Source: Pseudomonadales bacterium
GTDB lineage: Bacteria; Pseudomonadota; Gammaproteobacteria; Pseudomonadales; Azotimanducaceae
DNA: 35,506 bases
Assembly: GCA_019090385.1 (NCBI GenBank)
Contig: JAHRWB010000226.1
Span: 1 to 35,506 of the forward strand
Direction: 5' to 3'
Position numbers and translations under genes: made by a program. Position 1 is the stretch's first letter; every line of letters begins with the position of its first letter. Below are positions 27,074-35,506 of this stretch, piece by piece. The notes beneath the pieces are model-generated. The model saw only the letters and a program-made list of their open reading frames with translations. It was not told the DNA's origin and ran no database searches.

Positions 27074-27337
27074 GTGGCAAATAGCCCTCAAGCCAAAAAA
27101 AGAGCACGTCAACAGGATAAAACCGGCAAGCGCAACTCAAGCCAACGATCCATGGTCAGAACGTATATCAAGCGAATTTATTCTGCTCTGGAAGAAGGCA
27201 GCCATGAAAACAGTTTGAAAGCCTTTCAAACGGCTACACCCATTATTGACCGCATGGTCAGCAAAGGTATTTTGCATAAAAACAAGGCGTCTCGATTGAA
27301 GTCACGTCTGAATGCCAAGGTAAAAGCACTCGCCTAG
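27074..27337 (+). CDS. rpsT: Ribosomal protein bS20
   Basis: Small-subunit protein bS20, an rRNA-binding three-helix bundle. The 87-residue sequence has the family start ANSPQAKKRARQQDKTGKRN and the helix VRTYIKRIYSALEEG, ending LHKNKASRLKSRLNAKVKALA. The start codon is GTG (27074) with AGAGGAA about 9 bases upstream. A weak start codon is typical of rpsT, which in E. coli uses UUG and is autoregulated. The gene is monocistronic, divergent from murJ, and converges on proB with a 19-base gap. Confidence 0.98.
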   Translation: MANSPQAKKRARQQDKTGKRNSSQRSMVRTYIKRIYSALEEGSHENSLKAFQTATPIIDRMVSKGILHKNKASRLKSRLNAKVKALA

Positions 27338-27356
27338 TACGAGCCCGCAGTCAATC

Positions 27357-29667
<2,311 letters not shown>

Positions 29668-29685
29668 TCAACAGCACAGGGGCTC

Positions 29686-29711
29686 AAAAAAAACCCCGCT
29701 GGCGCGGGGCT
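29686..29711 (-). terminator. Intrinsic terminator between rpmA and obgE
   Basis: On the minus strand, CCCCGC (29704-29709) and GCGGGG (29694-29699) form a 6-bp GC stem, extendable by two pairs, with a GCCA tetraloop. It is followed directly by eight Ts. It starts 10 bases after the rpmA stop, a classical Rho-independent terminator that should separate most ribosomal-protein transcription from obgE-proB. Confidence 0.93.
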
Positions 29712-29720
29712 GGTCAACGC

Positions 29721-29993
29721 CTAGGAAATGGCTTCGGCAGCCGAATCTACGTTGACGTATTTTCTACCATGTGGGCCTTTTATCTCAAATTTTACCGCAC
29801 CATGGGATTTTGCATACAAGGTGTGATCTCTTCCCAAACCTACATTACGCCCGGGGTGGAATTTAGTACCACGCTGACGCACGATAATATTACCGGGCAC
29901 AACAACCTCACCACCATAGATTTTTACACCTAATCGTTTGGATTCCGAATCGCGACCATTACGAGTACTACCACCTGCTTTTTTATGTGCCAT
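29721..29993 (-). CDS. rpmA: Ribosomal protein bL27
   Basis: Large-subunit protein whose N-terminus reaches the peptidyl-transferase centre. The 90-residue sequence has the family motifs [48 protein letters not shown] and [20 protein letters not shown]. There is no Firmicutes-type N-terminal cleavage extension. It follows rplU by 27 bases and is closed by the terminator at 29686-29711. Confidence 0.98.
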   Translation of the reverse strand: MAHKKAGGSTRNGRDSESKRLGVKIYGGEVVVPGNIIVRQRGTKFHPGRNVGLGRDHTLYAKSHGAVKFEIKGPHGRKYVNVDSAAEAIS

Positions 29994-30020
29994 TATCTAG
30001 CTCCTTTGATTCCGATCGGA

Positions 30021-30335
30021 CTAAGCCGCACTAATACCAGTTATCCGAACTTCGGTATACAACTGACGATGGCCCTGTTTACGCAGGTAATTTTTTCGCC
30101 TATGAAACTTCAGTACCTTGATCTTTTTGTGTTTGGCCTGGGCAAGAACTTCTGCATTCACTTTACCACCATCGATATAAGGCTTGCCTACAGAAATTTT
30201 ATCCCCTTCGCCAACCAGCATTACTCTATCAAAAATCACACTATCACCGGGCTTGCCTTCAAGTTTTTCTAGGCGAATAACTTCCCCTTCGATCACTCGA
30301 TGTTGCTTGCCACCACTCTCAAAAACCGCAAACAT
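30021..30335 (-). CDS. rplU: Ribosomal protein bL21
   Basis: Large-subunit protein bL21 that binds 23S rRNA. The 104 residues start MFAVFESGGKQHRVIEGEVI and include GKVNAEVLAQAKHKKIKVLK and FHRRKNYLRKQGHRQLYTEVRI, the family signature. It is first in the rplU-rpmA unit and diverges from ispB across a 196-base gap containing its promoter, as in E. coli. Confidence 0.98.
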   Translation of the reverse strand: MFAVFESGGKQHRVIEGEVIRLEKLEGKPGDSVIFDRVMLVGEGDKISVGKPYIDGGKVNAEVLAQAKHKKIKVLKFHRRKNYLRKQGHRQLYTEVRITGISAA

Positions 30336-30450
30336 ACCTAACTCCTGATGTGCGCCGATACTCTAAAGCGTATTAAGATAGAGTTTTAAGAGCACGAACT
30401 GTAATATAAGACCCAAGAGGACTATAAAAGACCTCACAAAACGGCGCGCC

Positions 30451-30479
30451 ATTCTACGAGCAAAAGATATTGATTACAA
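30451..30479 (-). promoter_or_regulatory. Candidate sigma-70 promoter for rplU-rpmA
   Basis: On the minus strand, TTGTAA (30474-30479) is followed after exactly 17 bases by TAGAAT (30451-30456): four and five matches to the -35 and -10 consensus. Transcription would begin near 30444 and give about 110 bases of leader before rplU, enough for autoregulatory structure, though I see no strong hairpin in it. Confidence 0.5.
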
Positions 30480-30531
30480 TAACTTACCCACACAAAAACC
30501 TCATTATTAATAAGAGCAGTGAAATAACTTA

Positions 30532-31551
30532 ATGTCGGAACAAGTCCTGGAAAATCAACATGCGGCCCTCCCTAAACGCATAGACTCAATTGAAGATGTT
30601 TATAAGCTAGTAGAGAATGATTTTAATGCAGTTAACTGCATGATTCCCAAGCAGTTAACCTCCGACATCAATCTTGTCGAAGAAATTGGCCAGTACATTA
30701 CTGAAAGTGGCGGCAAACGGCTCAGGCCGTTACTGGTATTACTGTCAGCCAAAAGCCTGAATTACTCCGGAGAAGACCACATTATCCTGGCCACCGTTAT
30801 CGAGTTCCTGCACACCGCAACTCTTTTACATGATGACGTGGTCGATAAATCTTTTTTACGAAGAGGCAAAGCGACCGCCAATTCATTGTGGGGCGATTCG
30901 TCAAGCATATTGGTGGGCGATTTTCTGTATTCACGCGCCTTTCAAATGATGGTTGAACTGAAAAACATGGAAATCATGAGCGTTCTTTCTCAGGCAACAA
31001 ATATTATTGCTGAAGGCGAAGTTGCGCAATTATCGCGCATAGGAGACGTCAATCTTTCTGAGCAGGACTATTTTCAAGTTATTCAGGCAAAAACTGCCAT
31101 GTTGTTTAAAGCAGCATCCCACACAGGTGCGATTCTGAGCACAAGCGATGCATCCTGTATAAAAGCACTGGAAAACTATGGCATGTCCCTGGGACTGGCT
31201 TACCAGCTGGTAGATGATTGGTTGGATTATGCCGGGGACCAGGAATTGATGGGAAAAAATATTGGGGATGACCTTGCTGAAGGCAAGATGACCCTGCCAC
31301 TGATACACGCTGTGAAACAGGGAAGCGAACGCGTTGTTCAGCTAATAGCGGACGCTATTGAAAAACCTTCACATGACAATATCCAGCATATTTTACAATT
31401 GGTGAAAAACTCCGGTGCGCTGGAATATACAAAAGCGCAGGCCGAAAGTTACGCAAAAAAGGCTATCAATCATCTAAGCACCTTACCCGATAGCGTGTAT
31501 AAACAAGCGCTCACAACGCTTGCCCGGTTTTCAATTTCACGATTTGCCTAG
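30532..31551 (+). CDS. ispB: Octaprenyl/polyprenyl diphosphate synthase
   Basis: Trans-prenyltransferase that makes the side-chain precursor of ubiquinone (and menaquinone, if present) from farnesyl and isopentenyl diphosphate. The first aspartate-rich motif is DDVVD (Asp101, Asp102, Asp105) in HTATLLHDDVVD, and the second is DDWLD (Asp228, Asp229, Asp232). GGKRLRPLLVLLSA, VGDFLYSRAFQMM and GDDLAEGKMTLPLIHA are also typical. The length of 339 includes about 17 extra N-terminal residues relative to E. coli IspB. Chain length (C40 or C45) cannot be read from sequence. It is divergent from rplU. Confidence 0.97.
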   Translation: MSEQVLENQHAALPKRIDSIEDVYKLVENDFNAVNCMIPKQLTSDINLVEEIGQYITESGGKRLRPLLVLLSAKSLNYSGEDHIILATVIEFLHTATLLHDDVVDKSFLRRGKATANSLWGDSSSILVGDFLYSRAFQMMVELKNMEIMSVLSQATNIIAEGEVAQLSRIGDVNLSEQDYFQVIQAKTAMLFKAASHTGAILSTSDASCIKALENYGMSLGLAYQLVDDWLDYAGDQELMGKNIGDDLAEGKMTLPLIHAVKQGSERVVQLIADAIEKPSHDNIQHILQLVKNSGALEYTKAQAESYAKKAINHLSTLPDSVYKQALTTLARFSISRFA

Positions 31552-31613
31552 TCTTACAAAGCCGCCCATCAAACAGCACTTGCCGGTGCAAGCTCATAGT
31601 GGAAAAAAATTTG

Positions 31614-31672
31614 GCTCAAATCTAATCGGATGACCGCGCAAAAAGCGGTTAACTGTCAGATTAGATTTGAGC
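31614..31672. repeat. 14-bp perfect inverted repeat with nested hairpin downstream of ispB
   Basis: GCTCAAATCTAATC (31614-31627) is exactly complementary to GATTAGATTTGAGC (31659-31672). The 31 bases between contain a second hairpin, TGACCGC (31631-31637) with GCGGTTA (31645-31651). It lies between the convergent ends of ispB and the 31691 gene. With no U-tract it is not a standard terminator, but it could form a cruciform or protect both mRNA ends. Confidence 0.85.
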
Positions 31673-31673
31673 G

Positions 31674-31704
31674 CAGGGCTGTTTACCCGCTCAGGGCTGT
31701 TTAC
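31674..31704. repeat. Duplicated 13-mer at the end of the 31691 gene
   Basis: CAGGGCTGTTTAC occurs at 31674-31686 and 31692-31704 (period 18). The second copy includes the stop codon and last codons of the minus-strand gene, so the gene end has been tandemly duplicated into the 3' untranslated region. Confidence 0.85.
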
Positions 31705-32017
31705 GCTTATCGTGCTTATTATGCCGGATTCGAGCGGATTCTTTATTCGCTTTGTGCTGTAACCTTGCACGTTCCTTTCGAGTCACATCTCCATCCGCTT
31801 TCACGCGATGCTCCGCTCTTCTAAGCTGACGCTGCCCTTGAACCAGCCTGATGGATTCTTTCCGGGTTAACTCGCCTGAATTCACACCCTGCAGGATTCG
31901 GTGATGCTGCCTATCTTCACGCTCATCTAGCAGAGGAGTTGCTGCAAATACCGAACTGCCCACCGTGCAGCCTATGCCAGCTACTATTACAATTTTTATC
32001 AATCTATTCACTTTCAT
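31691..32017 (-). CDS. Small exported basic protein of unknown function
   Basis: I do not recognise a named family. A clear signal peptide (MKVNRLIKIVIVAGIGCTVG, likely cut after SSVFA) precedes an 83-residue, strongly charged, probably all-helical domain. It shows two related segments, GVNSGELTRKESIRLVQGQ and KADGDVTRKERARLQHK, each a turn with an acidic residue followed by TRKE/RL. The C-terminus is very basic (RIRHNKHDKRKQP). The start at 32017 puts the signal peptide at the N-terminus, but AGGA is only two bases away; the GTG two codons later has better spacing. The frame continues upstream to 32170 over the end of the kinase gene, without signal-like sequence. It may be co-transcribed with the kinase. 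Confidence 0.7.
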   Translation of the reverse strand: MKVNRLIKIVIVAGIGCTVGSSVFAATPLLDEREDRQHHRILQGVNSGELTRKESIRLVQGQRQLRRAEHRVKADGDVTRKERARLQHKANKESARIRHNKHDKRKQP

Positions 32018-32130
32018 CTTCCTTTTATTAACTACTCCAGGGTAACAACGCCTGAGCAGCAGAAAGGTTGACAACAAGTGTTCTTTTCGATTCGCGTATC
32101 TATCCTTTTGCCGATAAATATAAGTTTGCG

Positions 32131-34167
32131 CTAACTGCGCGACTCTTGCTGATTCCCAGCAGTGGCCCATTTATCCACTAGAAACTGAACAGTTTTCGGT
32201 CGGATGGGTTTAGTCGCGTAATCATTCATGCCTGCTTCAATACATAAGGCCTTGTCGCTGGCCATAGCATTTGCAGTCAGCGCAATGATGGGGACTTGTG
32301 ACTTTAAGTCATTACCTATTCCGCGAATACGTCGCGTCGCCTCCAGACCGTCAAGAACAGGCATACGTATATCCATGAAAACCAGGTCCGGAGTATCTTG
32401 GGAAAAAAACTCCAGCGCTTCTTCGCCGTTATTGGACACAAATACTGTGTGTCCCATTTTTTGCAATACACTCTTTATTACCTTTTGATTTACCAAGTTG
32501 TCTTCCACAACCAGTATCTCCAAAGATTTTGTACCCGCATTTTCCTGTGATGTTTTTTTCAATATACCCAGCTGTTCAACTTCATCAGCATCAGCAATCT
32601 CTAGCGGCAAACTGAAGGTAAAAAGCGCACCTGCCCCCTTGTTATTAGAGGCAGCAATAGTTCCTCCCATGAGGTCTACCAATTGCGCACAAATGGATAG
32701 CCCCAAACCGGTCCCACCAAATTTTCGGGTTGTCGATAAATCAGCCTGGGTAAATTTCTCAAACAAATTATCGATATTATTCCTCGGCAATCCCATTCCG
32801 GTATCATCAACATCAAATTTGCACTGACAACTACCCTCGGAATCGCAACATAATTCTGTGCTGATTGTAATGCTGCCTGATTCAGTAAATTTCACCGCAT
32901 TGTTCACCAGATTAAGGAGTACCTGCCGAATTCTTTGAGGGTCGCCAACAACAAATTTAGGCCCTTTGGAATCCTGGACGACTCGCAGCTCCAGAGACTT
33001 CTTATCAGCCTCTGAACGCACAATGCTCACCGTCGAGTTGACCATGTCATGCAAATCAAACGGAATGATCTCCAGTGTCATCTGACCCGCTTCCATTTTT
33101 GAGACATCAAGAATATTGTTAACAACAGACAGCAGGCTTTCACTTGAAGATTGCAGTGTAAGCAAATCATTCATTTCTTCGTGATTAAGATTTGCGGTCT
33201 TTAGCATTTCAGCCATGCCAATAACCCCATTCAATGGCGTACGAATTTCATGGCTCATATTGGCGAGAAACTCACTTTTTGCAATATTCGCAGCCTCAGC
33301 TTCTTCTTTGGCGATCAATAATACTTTAGCATTCTGTTGAAGTATTCGGTTGGCTGTTTTGCTGGTTTCGCCGTGCACCAAAATGCCTACACTTAGTGCC
33401 AATAACACGATAAGCACAAAGGTGTACTCAGGCACAAGTGTTTGTATGTTAGCGAGTCCGATTTCTGTAGGAGTCACCACCAAATCAAGCGTTTTATTGC
33501 TTAATCCAATGGGTACCGTATGCGCAAAACTACTCGTTTTCCTGGTATCTTTACCGAAATTGAAAATAGAGTTTCCATCAAATTCAATATTCAACACATA
33601 ACCACCAAATCGATCTGACAGTGTGGCGTTGAGCCAGTTTTCAACATGGAAAGCTAAGACAATTACCCCGCTAAACACTTCTCCAATATAGAGTGGATGC
33701 AAAGCGAGAAAACCACTGTTTTCACTAGCGAGCCGAGTTGGCTCAGTAAACACCATCTCTCCAGTTTCTCTGGCCAAATCAAAAGCAGTCCTTCGGATCG
33801 CATCTCTCCTTAGGCTCAAGTTGACAATTTTTTCATTACCTTTCAATGGCTCCACCCACCGCACTACACCCTGCTTGTCTGCCCAGGCAGCAACGGCGTA
33901 AGAATCATCAACTTCTTGATAGCTACGGACATTCCGTATCCATACATCACGCGGTGTTCCCTCATAATCGTCTTTCCAACGTGCCGCCATGATACGAATA
34001 ACATTGGACCTCCTTGCAAGGTCTTTTTGAATCAAATTGGACACTTCCAGCGCAGTATCTCGCACATTTTTGTGTGTGTCCCGATTTCGCTCATCATCCA
34101 AAATATACCACACCCCAGAGGCAATCAGCAGACCGACTACAGTAATCAGTAACAGCGGCTTAATCAT
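32131..34167 (-). CDS. Hybrid sensor histidine kinase with periplasmic CHASE-like domain and receiver
   Basis: Inner-membrane signalling protein of 678 residues. One transmembrane helix ([20 protein letters not shown]) is followed by a periplasmic domain of about 210 residues resembling CHASE ([58 protein letters not shown]). A second helix follows ([17 protein letters not shown]). The cytoplasmic part has a HisKA domain with His306 in [18 protein letters not shown], an ATPase domain ([33 protein letters not shown]) and a receiver with Asp599 in [11 protein letters not shown]. There is no output or Hpt domain, so it must signal to a separate phosphotransfer partner. Its ATG overlaps the upstream periplasmic-protein gene by 8 bases, indicating a functional pair. 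Confidence 0.93.
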   Translation of the reverse strand: MIKPLLLITVVGLLIASGVWYILDDERNRDTHKNVRDTALEVSNLIQKDLARRSNVIRIMAARWKDDYEGTPRDVWIRNVRSYQEVDDSYAVAAWADKQGVVRWVEPLKGNEKIVNLSLRRDAIRRTAFDLARETGEMVFTEPTRLASENSGFLALHPLYIGEVFSGVIVLAFHVENWLNATLSDRFGGYVLNIEFDGNSIFNFGKDTRKTSSFAHTVPIGLSNKTLDLVVTPTEIGLANIQTLVPEYTFVLIVLLALSVGILVHGETSKTANRILQQNAKVLLIAKEEAEAANIAKSEFLANMSHEIRTPLNGVIGMAEMLKTANLNHEEMNDLLTLQSSSESLLSVVNNILDVSKMEAGQMTLEIIPFDLHDMVNSTVSIVRSEADKKSLELRVVQDSKGPKFVVGDPQRIRQVLLNLVNNAVKFTESGSITISTELCCDSEGSCQCKFDVDDTGMGLPRNNIDNLFEKFTQADLSTTRKFGGTGLGLSICAQLVDLMGGTIAASNNKGAGALFTFSLPLEIADADEVEQLGILKKTSQENAGTKSLEILVVEDNLVNQKVIKSVLQKMGHTVFVSNNGEEALEFFSQDTPDLVFMDIRMPVLDGLEATRRIRGIGNDLKSQVPIIALTANAMASDKALCIEAGMNDYATKPIRPKTVQFLVDKWATAGNQQESRS

Positions 34168-35158
34168 ACTTATTTCCAGGTTCCAACCAATCGGGTTTGC
34201 TCTCTACCTTGGCCAATAACGCCTCTAGATGAGCCTCAAAAAACTTGGCGTATTGAAAAACATTGGAAAATTTCTTCTTCCCCCTTTTTTGCGTCGTTGG
34301 TGTAATTGGTGTTAAGGAGTTTCCATGCGTTAATAGAAAAGTCAATTCTGAATCCAAAATCATCACTAGATCATAAATATCACTCGAAACAGGTTTAATA
34401 TCATTGGCCCGCAGCGTCATAATGGGAAATCTGGATAAATGGAATATTTTTTCTATCAACAGAAAATTATTGGCTAAAAGTAAGTAAACATCTTTTGGCG
34501 ACTTTCTTCTAACCATAATTGGAAAGTGTATTTTCCTCTGCTCCGGGAATATGGATAGAAGCTGCTGGGTATAAGCGATTAAAATATCCAACTGCCGAAT
34601 AATTTTCTCAGGTAGGACAGGCTGTTCCAGCAATATATTTAACTCGCGGTTCGTATGCAGCACTGTCTCGAAAATAGCTGTTGACTGAATACTACCCCTC
34701 ACCAAACAGTCACTGACTTGTTCAGAAATCCCCAGAACCTGTTTTATGTGCATTAAACGTTTTACAGACGCATCAACCACCATAAATATATGTTGAGGGA
34801 GAATCGGCACTGCTGACACCGCGACTGGTTGGCGAATTTTGGTATGAGTCCACTCGAACGCAAGACGATCCGCCTTACGATACATACTCTGCGTTAGATA
34901 ATAGACTTCTCTTTGACTGGTATTTTCAACTCCAATGTCAAATCCTTCATATACAGGCCTACCAATCTCCGCCCTAATTTGCTCCATTATTTTTTGGAAA
35001 TATATTATCCGCTCCAATACATCAGCTGATACTACCTCCTGCCCAGGCACCGCTCGACCACATGCTTGCAATGCCACTGATTCAGGCGTATCTGTTAGTG
35101 CAATCTCGCTGAATAAACCCAGTGACAAAAACACAATTAGCTTTTGATGAAGATGCAC
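34160..35158 (-). CDS. Uncharacterised periplasmic helical protein, paired with hybrid kinase
   Basis: I do not recognise the family. An N-terminal signal peptide (about residues 1-22) is followed by 310 residues that look almost entirely alpha-helical, with no transmembrane segment. Two halves appear related: [20 protein letters not shown] with [19 protein letters not shown], and [20 protein letters not shown] with [19 protein letters not shown]. This suggests an internal duplication. Two cysteines (Cys33 and one in QVSDCLVRG) could form a disulfide. The start is a GTG at 35158 with GAGAG-like bases upstream. The stop overlaps the kinase ATG, so it is likely a periplasmic ligand-binding or accessory sensor for that kinase. 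Confidence 0.82.
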   Translation of the reverse strand: MHLHQKLIVFLSLGLFSEIALTDTPESVALQACGRAVPGQEVVSADVLERIIYFQKIMEQIRAEIGRPVYEGFDIGVENTSQREVYYLTQSMYRKADRLAFEWTHTKIRQPVAVSAVPILPQHIFMVVDASVKRLMHIKQVLGISEQVSDCLVRGSIQSTAIFETVLHTNRELNILLEQPVLPEKIIRQLDILIAYTQQLLSIFPEQRKIHFPIMVRRKSPKDVYLLLANNFLLIEKIFHLSRFPIMTLRANDIKPVSSDIYDLVMILDSELTFLLTHGNSLTPITPTTQKRGKKKFSNVFQYAKFFEAHLEALLAKVESKPDWLEPGNKYD

Positions 35159-35414
35159 AACTACTCTCTAGTCCATATCCCACTGTTAAGACTAGACGCT
35201 GCATAGAGAATTTTCCTGCAATCAGACACACACATTTTTCCTCACCCTACAGATACGACGATTGGTGTCCATTTTATGGCCGTAATATAGAAGGGAGAAC
35301 GACTGTCCAATATTATGAGAAATAGATGCCTGACTTGCCGAGGCACCCTAAAGTTATAGACTATCTGTATTTTCGGCTTATCTATTTGTGCTGGTCATTT
35401 TGTTCAGGACTAAC

Positions 35415-35506
35415 TTATTCTGGCAGCGGGGCTGCCTGAAGCCATTGCTGACCCCGCTGATGAGCCCAGTGCCGTAGCTGTTCTAACGTCCCATAGGCTT
35501 TTTGTC
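35415..35506 (-). CDS. C-terminal fragment of an unidentified protein
   Basis: One minus-strand frame is open from the right edge to a TAA at 35415-35417 and encodes QKAYGTLEQLRHWAHQRGQQ followed by WLQAAPLPE. The fragment is amphipathic and charge-balanced like a real C-terminal helix, while another frame that also stays open is Ala/Ser-rich and less natural. It is too short to identify. CAGCGGGG (35424-35431) and CCCCGCTG (35452-35459) form an 8-bp inverted repeat inside its last codons. A 256-base gap, with nothing else I can call, separates it from the 35158 start. Confidence 0.4.
   Translation of the reverse strand, partial: QKAYGTLEQLRHWAHQRGQQWLQAAPLPE

Noticed and set aside
35122-35325. 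Plus-strand 67-codon frame in the right-hand gap
   Set aside because: Overlaps the start of the 34160-35158 gene, has no signal-like or domain-like sequence and no ribosome site.
35325-35345. TGCCT/AGGCA hairpin downstream of the right-edge gene
   Set aside because: A 5-bp stem with a weak T-rich tail; not strong enough to call a terminator.

Overview
The window looks like a chromosomal core segment of a gammaproteobacterium of the Pseudomonadales/Cellvibrionales type. Nearly every gene is recognisable, and the order closely follows the block I remember from Pseudomonas: ilvIHC-pssA-msrPQ; pgeF-rluD-bamD-pilS-pilR-fimT; the minor-pilin operon; and fkpB-lspA-ribF-murJ-rpsT-proB-obgE-rpmA-rplU-ispB. 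Protein-level similarity is typically gammaproteobacterial and the base composition is moderately AT-rich. No rRNA, tRNA, CRISPR array, insertion sequence or prophage was seen.

Layout. (1) 1-6311, minus strand: a biosynthetic operon-like run reading ilvB, ilvH, ilvC, pssA, msrP, msrQ and then the start of a DUF4212 sodium:solute symporter small subunit that is cut by the window edge. (2) 6600-9194: a small exported DUF4124 protein (+), then pgeF and rluD (-, overlapping). (3) 9195-13937, plus strand: bamD, the two-component pair pilS/pilR, and the pseudopilin gene fimT. (4) 13951-23124, minus strand: pilE, then after a 509-bp gap a tightly packed minor-pilin operon fimU-pilV-pilW-pilX-pilY1-pilY2-like. 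PilY1 is large (about 1,630 residues), with an N-terminal run of cadherin/Ig-like repeats ahead of its von Willebrand A domain. (5) 23215-26812, minus strand: fkpB, lspA, ribF, murJ. (6) 27074-31551: rpsT (+), then proB, obgE, rpmA and rplU (-), and divergently ispB (+). (7) 31691-35158, minus strand: an accessory cluster of an uncharacterised periplasmic protein, a CHASE-type hybrid histidine kinase and a small exported basic protein. A C-terminal fragment of an unrecognised gene lies at the right edge.

How it works together. PilS/PilR regulate type IV pili, while FimT, FimU, PilV, PilW, PilX, PilE and PilY1 form the priming and adhesive tip complex of the same pilus. Compared with the Pseudomonas order as I recall it, the fimU-pilY2 block is inverted relative to pilSR-fimT, and ileS and ispH are absent from the ribF-ileS-lspA-fkpB-ispH string.

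The most interesting unexplained items are: the 34160-35158 / hybrid kinase pair (a candidate undescribed periplasmic sensing module); the structured 509-bp gap upstream of fimU; repeated 11-18-bp tandem duplications around starts and ends of genes; long perfect inverted repeats without U-tracts at several gene 3' ends; and a possible switchable hairpin in the rpsT leader. All functional calls rest on reading motifs by eye; no database search was possible.
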